NCBI GenBank assembly: GCA_030592105.1
Contig: JAUVKE010000180.1
Span: 1-5,565, forward strand
Origin: Desulfobacteraceae bacterium
GTDB lineage: Bacteria; Desulfobacterota; Desulfobacteria; Desulfobacterales; BuS5
Reading direction: 5' to 3'
Length of the DNA: 5,565 nucleotides
The translations under genes were made by a program, and so were the position numbers. This document shows, one piece after another, positions 1 through 5,565 of the stretch. The notes beneath the pieces were generated by a model that saw only the letters and a list, made by a program, of their open reading frames with translations, was not told where the DNA came from and did not search any database. Positions within the stretch are counted from its first letter, which is position 1; the number at the start of each line of letters is the position of its first letter.

Positions 1-112
1 ATGATGAAATATGAATGGTAAATTATGAATTAAGGAATTCTGCTAATTTATAAAATGTTCATTAAACGGTATCTCATTTTCATATTTTGTTGTGCCTGTC
101 AGGGCCTGGATG

Positions 113-132
113 TTAGTGAAAATTAGTGAGAA
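113..132 (+). repeat. Tandem 10-bp direct repeat upstream of the receptor gene
   Basis: TTAGTGAAAA (113-122) is followed directly by TTAGTGAGAA (123-132), 9 of 10 identical, and a weaker TTACAATAAA follows at 134-143. The period is about one helical turn and the repeat ends 24 bp before the receptor start codon. That is a plausible place for a regulator to bind. In an AT-rich leader it may also be chance. No known operator was matched. Confidence 0.4.
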
Positions 133-145
133 ATTACAATAAAAT

Positions 146-150
146 GAGGT
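146..150 (+). promoter_or_regulatory. Ribosome binding site of the TonB-dependent receptor
   Basis: GAGGT lies 6 nt before the ATG at 157. It is a strong Shine-Dalgarno at normal spacing and supports this start. The start is also supported by the signal peptide that begins directly at it. Confidence 0.8.
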
Positions 151-156
151 AAGTGT

Positions 157-2451
157 ATGAATTTTAAAACAATAATTTATAAAATATTCGCTTTGACAAT
201 CGTTGCAGTTTTTTTATTAACAACAGATTCATTTGCTGGTGATAAAGACCCGGGGGAATGGCATTCACTCGAATCTATAACTGTAATTGCAACAAAAACA
301 CCAAAGGCATCTTTAGATTCGCCGGCAAGTGTCTCTATTATCACCGAAGATGAGATTGACGCTTTTATTTCAGAACATCCATTTAAACCTCTTGCCAGAA
401 CTGAAGGAGTATGGCCAAGACAGTACAGGGGACTTGCCGATTACTGGGCCCGCCCTGTATTCAGGGGGCACAGGGCTCTTGTTATGGTGGACGGGCTGAG
501 CTGGTATGATTATGGATACTATTACCATACAGGTGCTATTCCCATGGCGGATGTGGAAAGAATTGATGTGGCAAGGGGTCCTTTTTCCGCACTTTACGGT
601 ACCCTGGCACAAACTGCTGTAATTAATTATATAACAACAGTGCCTGAAGAGCTGGAAATAAAGGCTTCCGCTTCCTATGGTGACGGGAATAGCAGGTTTT
701 ACAGCATGAGGATTGCAGACCGGCCTTTTAGAAACAGCAAAGAGGATGCAAAATTCAGGTGGGCAAACAATGTTCTTGGGAATCGTTTTTTTTACTCATT
801 CAGTTTCAAATCCCGTACTTCAGATGGATATACTACAACTCCGTCTTATAAAAGCTTAACCACTCCCGTTACAGGCCCCCTTGATTCCGACATACCGGTT
901 GCTACAGGCTGGAGCAAGGATCTGGACCCGCAAAGCGGTAAAAGCCGTTTCGAAATCGGTGATCAAGGGGACAACTGGTATGAAGATTACTGCCTGTTTT
1001 CAAAAACAGGATATGATTTCAGCCCTGATACCAGGCTATGGTACAGTCTGAACATCAGCGAATTTGAATACGGCTGGGAAGATGGCAAAAGTTATCTCAA
1101 AGATTCATCAGGGACCACTATAAATGAAGGTGATGTATATATTCAGGATGCAGGAAACACTTATAACTATTCCTTAAACCCGTTTCTTTTTACATCGGAT
1201 GACAAGAGAAAAAAATCGATTGCACATACCATCAATTTCAACCATTCTGTACCTGGTCTTGTTGATATTGTCGCTGTTTTAGGTTTCAATGATAAAGAAA
1301 GCTCCACCCATTATGTCAGCAAAAGCAGGTACAAAATAGAAGATAATTATCTGGCACAGGCGGATATTGCAGCGACATTTCATTTTTTTGATGATAAATA
1401 TCTGATTACAGCAGGTGTTCAGGGTATTCAGGAAAAGGCTGATGTAAAGGACAAAAATCTTTCTGACTGTTATAATGAAAACAGCACTACATCTATCCGT
1501 GAAGAAACAACAGGAAGAAACCGCACCATGGGAACTTTCATCCAAATGGAATATTCCCCTGTCGATTATTTGACCGCCTATGCTGGCGGACGGTATGATC
1601 ACTGGTGGGGTGATAATGCAAAATATTCCAACATAAATGGAGAACACATCAAACATCCTGATGTTGACGATGGAAAGTTCAGTCCCAAATTATCGCTGGT
1701 ATACCGGATCATGGAAAACGGCAGTATAAGGGCTTCTTATGGAGAGGCATTTACAGCCCCTTCTCTTTACTACAGAACAGCAAGCTATTACTGGGAAAGT
1801 GCTGGGTCAATATCAATGGCCAAACCAAACCCGAGCCTTGATCCCACCACCAATAAAACCTGGGAAATCGGCACTGAATGGGAATTGTGGGAAAAACGGA
1901 TCAAAGTCAAAGCAACATATTTTGAAAATGATTTCAAAGACCTGATAATAAATAAAAAAACAACATATACCCTTGCTAATGGAACTGAAATAATAGAAAA
2001 ACAACGGATTAATGCAGAAGAGGCTGAAGTAAACGGGATTGAGACTGCTGTTGAGGCTTTGTTACCTTGCCGTATGAAAGCGGGAATATTTTATACACAT
2101 AACTGGTCTAAATATACAAAAACCGATGATCCTTCCAAAAAAGGATGGCAAGTAGATGAAACTCCGGAAAATATCTGGAACCTGTGGTTTGGATATTTTG
2201 GTGAATATCTGGATGCAAGCATGAGTTACAGATATTGTGACAACAGGTTTGATGATGATAAAAATTCATATGCTGATGATACATACAAGGGGGACGATGA
2301 CTATGATATTGTAGACGCCAAGGTTACATTCAGGCCGGCTGAACATGTGGCATTTTCCGTTGGAGTGGAAAATCTGTTTGATGAAAAATATTATGAATAT
2401 TATCGGGCGCCGGGACGTTTCTGGCTGAGTACTTTAACTGTTAATTTTTAG
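157..2451 (+). CDS. TonB-dependent outer-membrane receptor
   Basis: Outer-membrane gated-barrel importer of 764 aa, a normal length for the family, powered by TonB-ExbBD. The signal peptide has K4/K9, a hydrophobic core at about 10-22 and likely cleavage at SFA|G (27/28). A TonB-box-like ESITVIA lies at 39-45. The plug domain spans about 53-165 and shows the RGHRALVMVDG block (103-113), the ERIDVARGPFSALYG block (134-148) and VINYIT (155-160). The 22-strand-type barrel follows, with family blocks FSPKLSLVY (508-516), YGEAFTAPS (528-536), LDPTTNKTWEIGTEW (561-575) and VENLFDEKYY (737-746), ending in the terminal phenylalanine typical of outer-membrane proteins. Oddities are AQTAVIN where most plugs read AIGGVIN, an aromatic-rich plug (WYDYGYYYH, 116-124), and a strongly acidic segment at 695-717. 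The ligand cannot be read from sequence. Neighbouring NikA/NikD-like genes suggest nickel or a metal chelate; siderophore, cobalamin or copper-chelate uptake remain alternatives. Confidence 0.96.
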   Translation: MNFKTIIYKIFALTIVAVFLLTTDSFAGDKDPGEWHSLESITVIATKTPKASLDSPASVSIITEDEIDAFISEHPFKPLARTEGVWPRQYRGLADYWARPVFRGHRALVMVDGLSWYDYGYYYHTGAIPMADVERIDVARGPFSALYGTLAQTAVINYITTVPEELEIKASASYGDGNSRFYSMRIADRPFRNSKEDAKFRWANNVLGNRFFYSFSFKSRTSDGYTTTPSYKSLTTPVTGPLDSDIPVATGWSKDLDPQSGKSRFEIGDQGDNWYEDYCLFSKTGYDFSPDTRLWYSLNISEFEYGWEDGKSYLKDSSGTTINEGDVYIQDAGNTYNYSLNPFLFTSDDKRKKSIAHTINFNHSVPGLVDIVAVLGFNDKESSTHYVSKSRYKIEDNYLAQADIAATFHFFDDKYLITAGVQGIQEKADVKDKNLSDCYNENSTTSIREETTGRNRTMGTFIQMEYSPVDYLTAYAGGRYDHWWGDNAKYSNINGEHIKHPDVDDGKFSPKLSLVYRIMENGSIRASYGEAFTAPSLYYRTASYYWESAGSISMAKPNPSLDPTTNKTWEIGTEWELWEKRIKVKATYFENDFKDLIINKKTTYTLANGTEIIEKQRINAEEAEVNGIETAVEALLPCRMKAGIFYTHNWSKYTKTDDPSKKGWQVDETPENIWNLWFGYFGEYLDASMSYRYCDNRFDDDKNSYADDTYKGDDDYDIVDAKVTFRPAEHVAFSVGVENLFDEKYYEYYRAPGRFWLSTLTVNF

Positions 2452-2457
2452 AAAAAA

Positions 2458-2463
2458 TATAAT
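2458..2463 (+). promoter_or_regulatory. Possible -10 element of an internal promoter
   Basis: This is a perfect TATAAT directly after the receptor stop codon. A transcript starting about 7 nt downstream would begin near 2470, at the foot of the hairpin at 2470-2519, giving a structured 5' leader for the three downstream genes. No good -35 is seen at 16-18 bp (TAACTG at 17 bp is poor), so this is weak evidence. Confidence 0.25.
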
Positions 2464-2469
2464 CAGGCC

Positions 2470-2519
2470 TGGTTTTATCTTGGGCAGCTCATATCCTAAA
2501 ATGGCCGAGGTTAAAACCA
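2470..2519 (+). promoter_or_regulatory. Imperfect hairpin between receptor and methyltransferase genes
   Basis: TGGTTTTA (2470-2477) pairs fully with TAAAACCA (2512-2519). After a T-T mismatch, CTT (2479-2481) pairs with AGG (2508-2510) with one G-U, and after a G-G mismatch GGC (2483-2485) pairs with GCC (2504-2506). The loop is about 18 nt. No T-tract follows the 3' arm, so it is not a standard intrinsic terminator. It could be an mRNA stability or processing element that sets receptor expression apart from the downstream genes, a leaky attenuator, or a 5' UTR structure if transcription starts near 2470. Confidence 0.5.
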
Positions 2520-2525
2520 ACCCCT

Positions 2526-2531
2526 TATAAT
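2526..2531 (+). promoter_or_regulatory. Possible -10 element just before the methyltransferase start
   Basis: A second perfect TATAAT ends 4 nt before the ATG at 2536, and there is no Shine-Dalgarno in that interval. If used, it would give a leaderless or nearly leaderless transcript. The spacing to the ATG is slightly short for a transcript starting exactly at it, and no recognisable -35 is present, so chance in AT-rich DNA is quite possible. Confidence 0.2.
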
Positions 2532-2535
2532 CTTT

Positions 2536-3279
2536 ATGGAAAAAATAAAAACGTCAATTAAAAAATACTGGAACTGGAGAAGCAGGAGCTATTGCTTTGA
2601 TAAGGATAAATCGATTAAAACAGCAGAAAGCTGGGAATCGGTATTAAAAGATCTGGTTTCGGGCAATCCAGGAAAGAATGCCATTGACATAGGGACCGGA
2701 CGGGGACAGTTTGCGGTATATCTTGCATGGCTCGGTTTTTGTGTAACAGGAATTGATCTTTCCGAAAATATGATATCCCAGGCAAAAGAAAATGCAAAAA
2801 AGAATGAGCTTGCGATTGATTTTAAAACCCAGGATGCGGAAGATCTGCAATTTAATGACAACACTTTTGATGTTGTAGTATCAAGAAATCTTTTGTGGAC
2901 GCTCCCTGATCCGTATAAGGCTGTCAAAGAATGGAGTAGAATCTTGAAACCTGGGGGCACCATTGTAATATCAGACGGATTCTGGATGAACTATACATGG
3001 AAAAGGATCCACCATCTTGCTTTTAATCTGGTGAAAAATATATTTAAAAATGATAATATGATTTCTGTGTGCTTTTTTTTAAGCTATGCGCCTTTTCAAA
3101 CATACCTTCCTTTTTATGAAGGAATATATTTTAAAGATGCCGACGCATTTTTGCAGGCCGCTCATTTCAAAGATATTAAATCGTATGATACATCCTGCTT
3201 TGAAACAAATCCTTATTTGAAAAAAAAACGGATGAACAATACTGAACCATTATTTTTTATTGCCCATGCAAAAAGATAA
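2536..3279 (+). CDS. Class I SAM-dependent methyltransferase (Methyltransf_11/25 type)
   Basis: Cytoplasmic 247-aa enzyme expected to transfer a methyl group from S-adenosylmethionine to a small molecule; the acceptor is unknown. The Rossmann-fold motifs are in order: motif I DIGTGRGQF (51-59) for SAM binding, the acidic end of strand 2 in GIDLS (72-76), QDAEDLQF (99-106), motif IV FDVVVSRNLLWTL (111-123) and LKPGG (137-141). The N-terminal YWNWRSRSY (11-19) resembles the cap segment of UbiE/type-11 enzymes. The C-terminal third (about 150-247), rich in aromatic residues, is likely the acceptor-binding lid. The start is fixed by an in-frame stop at 2512 with no other ATG, GTG or TTG between, yet no Shine-Dalgarno precedes it. 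The 3' end overlaps the next gene by 20 bp. Its position between an outer-membrane receptor and an ABC uptake system suggests it makes or modifies the transported chelator. That role is inferred; the enzyme class is clear. Confidence 0.93.
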   Translation: MEKIKTSIKKYWNWRSRSYCFDKDKSIKTAESWESVLKDLVSGNPGKNAIDIGTGRGQFAVYLAWLGFCVTGIDLSENMISQAKENAKKNELAIDFKTQDAEDLQFNDNTFDVVVSRNLLWTLPDPYKAVKEWSRILKPGGTIVISDGFWMNYTWKRIHHLAFNLVKNIFKNDNMISVCFFLSYAPFQTYLPFYEGIYFKDADAFLQAAHFKDIKSYDTSCFETNPYLKKKRMNNTEPLFFIAHAKR

Positions 3280-4849
3280 AATCTTCCCATTTCCACGCTT
3301 TTGTGTGGTAGCGTATAAATTTTTATTTTTGGCGATTTTATTTACGTCTTTGTCCGTCCATGCACAGGATTTGTCGAATAAACTGGTCATAGCCATCCCT
3401 TTTGGGCCTTCAGTAAAAGTTGTTGATCCAGCAAAAGGTTATAATGGATGGTATACCAGTGAGGCGGGAGTAACGGAAACCCTTTTTGTTCTCGATTTTA
3501 ACTTAAACCTGGCGCCGTGGCTGGTCGAGTTATATAAAAATTCAACCCCTCTGGCCTGGGAGATTAAATTAAAAAAAGGGCTGCGATTTCATGATAACAG
3601 CTCTTTTGATGCAATTGCCGTTAAATGGACTTTTGACAGAATAATAGATAAAAACAGCCATGTATTCAATAAACGGCTGCATGGTTTGCTCGATATTAAG
3701 AAAATCACAGTTCTTGATAAATATACCATCCTTTTTGAAACAAACAGACCCAATGCGGCTTTTTTATATAATTTAACATCTCCGGGCACCGGAATAATCT
3801 CCCCTGCGAGCAAGGGGAAAAATATTTACGGAACCGGTCCGTTTATGCTGAAAAAAGTCATTCCCAATGAACAGGTTATTGTCACCGGATTTAACGGATA
3901 TTGGGGCGGAAAACCGAAACTTACAGGGGCGCATCTTAAAATTATCAAGAACCCGGCAACACGGATGCTGGCATTTGAAGCCGGTCAGGTGGATATATCG
4001 GCAAGTTTCCCTGAAACTGATGCAGGCCGGATTAAATCCAGGAAAGGGGTAAAAATTGTCACCAGACCTACAACCAGGCTCTGTTTTTTCTTTGTAAGGG
4101 TTGCAGACGGTCTTCTTGCAGATCCTGTTATCCGCAAGGCTGTTAATTATGCGATTAACCGGAATGAGATTGTGGAGGCTGTTCTTGCAGGGATAGGAGG
4201 AGAAGTGGGTGCATCGATTTTCCCCCAAATTCTTCCCTGGAGCAATAAAGATTTAAAACCTTATCCTTATGATCCTGCCCTGGCATCAAAACTTCTGGCT
4301 GAGGCGGGCGCAGTTGACAAAAACAAGGACGGCATCCTTGAGATCAAAGGCCGTCCCCTGATTCTTAATGCATGGACATACGAAGGACGTGCATCATTAA
4401 AACCGACCCTTGAGCTGGTTCGAGAGCAACTGGCCAGAGTTGGAATCGCATTGAATCTGAAAATCACCAAAAAGGGGTCCCCCATTAACAGGGCCATGCA
4501 AAAAGGATATGTTCATCTTAACCTGCAGATGTGGAATACGGCTCTCCAGGGTGATCCTGATTATTTTATCTCCCAGGTTTTCACCTCGGGTCAGGCATCA
4601 AATTTTATGGGTTATAAAAATCCGGAGCTGGATAAACTGGCAAAAAAAGGAAAAAATACCTTTGATTTTGAGAACCGGAAAAAAATTTACAACAGAATCC
4701 AGAAAATTATATATGAAGATTCCCCTGTTATAGTTCTGTTTCACAAATTTATGGTCAGCGCAGTTTATGATTGTGTTGAAAATTACCGGATTCATCCTGC
4801 GGAAAAATATCTGATGACACGGGAAATAAACCGGAAACAGACTGATTAA
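3260..4849 (+). CDS. ABC transporter periplasmic solute-binding protein, NikA/DppA family (SBP_bac_5)
   Basis: Periplasmic 529-aa ligand-capture protein for an ABC importer, the usual size for this family. The signal peptide has a basic n-region with K5, K7, R13 and K20, a core at 21-33 and cleavage at VHA|Q (35/36), with no lipobox. Family blocks include WEIKLKKGLRFHD (100-112), YGTGPFML (190-197), GYWGGKPKL (213-221), TRMLAFEAGQVDI (234-246), IRKAVNYAINRNEI (291-304) and the loop DKNKDGILEIKG (353-364). The NikA-like order of these blocks and the NikD-like gene downstream favour nickel or a metal chelate. By eye the E. coli NikA residues Arg137 and His416 are not conserved, so peptide or another metallophore remains possible. 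The ATG at 3260 overlaps the methyltransferase gene by 20 bp; ATG 3266 is an alternative, and GTG 3305 would still give a compact signal peptide. No Shine-Dalgarno is visible, which fits translational coupling. Confidence 0.94.
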   Translation: MPMQKDKIFPFPRFCVVAYKFLFLAILFTSLSVHAQDLSNKLVIAIPFGPSVKVVDPAKGYNGWYTSEAGVTETLFVLDFNLNLAPWLVELYKNSTPLAWEIKLKKGLRFHDNSSFDAIAVKWTFDRIIDKNSHVFNKRLHGLLDIKKITVLDKYTILFETNRPNAAFLYNLTSPGTGIISPASKGKNIYGTGPFMLKKVIPNEQVIVTGFNGYWGGKPKLTGAHLKIIKNPATRMLAFEAGQVDISASFPETDAGRIKSRKGVKIVTRPTTRLCFFFVRVADGLLADPVIRKAVNYAINRNEIVEAVLAGIGGEVGASIFPQILPWSNKDLKPYPYDPALASKLLAEAGAVDKNKDGILEIKGRPLILNAWTYEGRASLKPTLELVREQLARVGIALNLKITKKGSPINRAMQKGYVHLNLQMWNTALQGDPDYFISQVFTSGQASNFMGYKNPELDKLAKKGKNTFDFENRKKIYNRIQKIIYEDSPVIVLFHKFMVSAVYDCVENYRIHPAEKYLMTREINRKQTD

Positions 4850-4852
4850 GGG
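4848..4852 (+). promoter_or_regulatory. Ribosome binding site of the ABC ATPase gene
   Basis: AAGGG overlaps the stop codon of the binding-protein gene and lies 4 nt before the GTG at 4857. The spacing is short but usable. It decides the GTG start: an in-frame stop at 4827 excludes longer forms, and the next in-frame ATG would cut into the first strand of the ATPase domain. Confidence 0.55.
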
Positions 4853-4856
4853 CTTT

Positions 4857-5565
4857 GTGAAAAATAAAATATTAACTGGCGAAAGCCTTCTTGTTGTAAA
4901 AGATCTGGCCGTAACTTTTCCAGGCGCATCGGATGCTTCGATGGTCTTGCAGGATATAAGTCTATCTTTGAATTGTGGAGAAATACTGGGTATTGTGGGA
5001 GAATCAGGTTCCGGCAAAACTGTTTTTTCAAAATGTCTCATCCGGCTGGAATCTCCGGCGAAAATCGTTTCAGGGTCTATTCTTTTTGACGATCAGGAAC
5101 TTACTGCAAAAACAGAAAAAGAGCTACGCTTGATCAGGGGCAAAAAAATAGCCCTGGTAATGCAAAACCCCAAAGCTGCCATGGATCCTGTTTTTACCAT
5201 GGGCAGCCAATTTGATGAAGTTATTGCATTAAACAAGCTTTTTAAAAAGAAAAAAAAAGAAATAATATATAATCTTTTAAAAAATGTCGGCATAGCATCC
5301 CCCAAAGAGCGGTGCCGTCAATATCCCCATGAATGGAGCAGGGGAATGCTGCAGCGGGCGCAGCTTGTAATGGCATTTTCAGCTTCACCGGAATTATTGA
5401 TTTTAGATGACGTAACCTCAGCTCTGGATCCGACAATCTGTTTACAGATTCTGGATTTAATCGTCCGCTTTAAGCATGAACATCATGACGGGATAATCCT
5501 TATTACCCACGATCTTGCCGTTGCATCTGAAATTTGCGACCGTTTGGCGGTCATGCATCAAGGTC
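4857..5565 (+). CDS. ABC transporter ATP-binding protein, NikD/DppD-like (3' end beyond window)
   Basis: Cytoplasmic nucleotide-binding subunit that would power the importer served by the upstream binding protein. The first 236 codons are visible, starting at GTG, and the frame is open to the window edge. Motifs are Walker A GESGSGKT (48-55), Q-loop VMQNP (101-105), signature region EWSRGMLQR (159-167), Walker B LLILDD (180-185), D-loop SALD (188-191) and switch ITHD (216-219). MQNP followed by a TM segment and GMLQR are as I remember E. coli NikD, which favours a nickel-type system over a plain dipeptide one. Two deviations stand out: the signature reads WSRGM instead of the usual LSGGM/FSGGM, and the catalytic glutamate after Walker B is aspartate with the following proline replaced (DDVT for DEPT). 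No permease gene lies between the binding protein and this ATPase. A lysine run at 130-134 is encoded by an A-rich tract. Confidence 0.93.
   Translation, partial: MKNKILTGESLLVVKDLAVTFPGASDASMVLQDISLSLNCGEILGIVGESGSGKTVFSKCLIRLESPAKIVSGSILFDDQELTAKTEKELRLIRGKKIALVMQNPKAAMDPVFTMGSQFDEVIALNKLFKKKKKEIIYNLLKNVGIASPKERCRQYPHEWSRGMLQRAQLVMAFSASPELLILDDVTSALDPTICLQILDLIVRFKHEHHDGIILITHDLAVASEICDRLAVMHQG

Larger units (their letters stand above)
1..156. other. AT-rich non-coding leader upstream of the receptor gene
   Basis: No credible coding region is present: short ATG-started frames near the left edge stop within a few codons, and no upstream gene end or terminator is recognisable. The stretch is AT-rich with several weak -10-like hexamers, for example TATAAA at 49-54 and TACAAT at 135-140, none paired with a good -35. 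It contains small CCTG/CAGG inverted repeats at 95-108 and a tandem repeat at 113-132. I see no cobalamin-riboswitch B12 box and no clear NikR palindrome. The regulatory region may continue left of the window. Confidence 0.5.

Noticed and set aside
10..30. TATGAAT direct repeat with 14-bp period at the left edge
   Set aside because: Two 7-bp AT-rich copies near the window edge are not distinguishable from chance.
1..156. NikR operator (GTATGA-N16-TCATAC) upstream of the receptor
   Set aside because: GTATGA occurs at 154-159 and TATGAA/TTCATA-like pieces elsewhere in the leader, but no partner half-site lies at the required spacing.
1..156. Cobalamin or other metal-related riboswitch in the leader
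   Set aside because: No B12-box-like sequence and no multi-stem conserved architecture is visible. The leader is mostly AT-rich with only 9-bp inverted repeats.
1279..1656. Minus-strand open frame of 125 codons inside the receptor gene
   Set aside because: It lies entirely opposite a well-supported coding region, has no recognisable domain, and its composition is explained by the complementary strand. The same applies to the other antisense frames in the window.
2470..2535. Intrinsic terminator after the receptor gene
   Set aside because: The hairpin is long but interrupted by mismatches, has a large loop and is followed by ACCCCTTATAATC and not a T-tract.
4316..4351. EF-hand-like loop DKNKDG in the binding protein as a special calcium sensor
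   Set aside because: A D-x-D/N-x-DG-x-x-E loop before a GKPL/GRPL block is common in SBP_bac_5 proteins, so it is an ordinary family feature.
4598..5041. Minus-strand open frame spanning the binding-protein/ATPase junction
   Set aside because: Both plus-strand genes have clear family motifs across this stretch, while the antisense product shows no domain and no start signal.

Overview
This 5.6 kb window carries four consecutive plus-strand genes that look like one uptake locus of a Gram-negative bacterium. In order they are an outer-membrane TonB-dependent receptor (157-2451), a class I SAM-dependent methyltransferase (2536-3279), a periplasmic NikA/DppA-type (SBP_bac_5) solute-binding protein (3260-4849), and the 5' part of a NikD/DppD-type ABC transporter ATPase (4857 to the window end). 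The TonB receptor requires an outer membrane. The AT-leaning composition, many lysine-rich A-tracts and this gene content fit a Desulfobacterota-type (deltaproteobacterial) genome, but that assignment is an impression and not proof.

Layout: positions 1-156 are a non-coding AT-rich leader with a good Shine-Dalgarno for the receptor and a 10-bp tandem repeat. An 84-bp gap at 2452-2535 separates receptor and methyltransferase. It holds two perfect TATAAT hexamers and a long imperfect hairpin, so the last three genes may have their own promoter or an RNA processing/stability element. The methyltransferase and binding-protein genes overlap by 20 bp, and the ATPase starts 7 bp after the binding protein ends. 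These three genes are therefore almost certainly co-transcribed and translationally coupled. No convincing minus-strand genes, RNA genes, mobile elements or CRISPR arrays were seen.

Working model: the receptor imports a scarce ligand across the outer membrane, the binding protein captures it in the periplasm, and an ABC transporter, of which only one ATPase is visible, moves it into the cytoplasm. The ATPase resembles E. coli NikD around the Q-loop and the signature region, which favours nickel or a nickel/cobalt chelate. The binding protein, however, does not appear to keep the E. coli NikA ligand-contacting residues, so the cargo may be a different metal-chelator complex or a small peptide. 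A methyltransferase inside such a locus suggests that a small molecule is methylated, possibly a metallophore being made or an imported ligand being processed. This is the most interesting possibility in the window and it is inference. The ATPase also has altered signature and Walker B motifs, which hints at an asymmetric ATPase pair. Permease genes and a second ATPase would have to lie beyond the window end or elsewhere.
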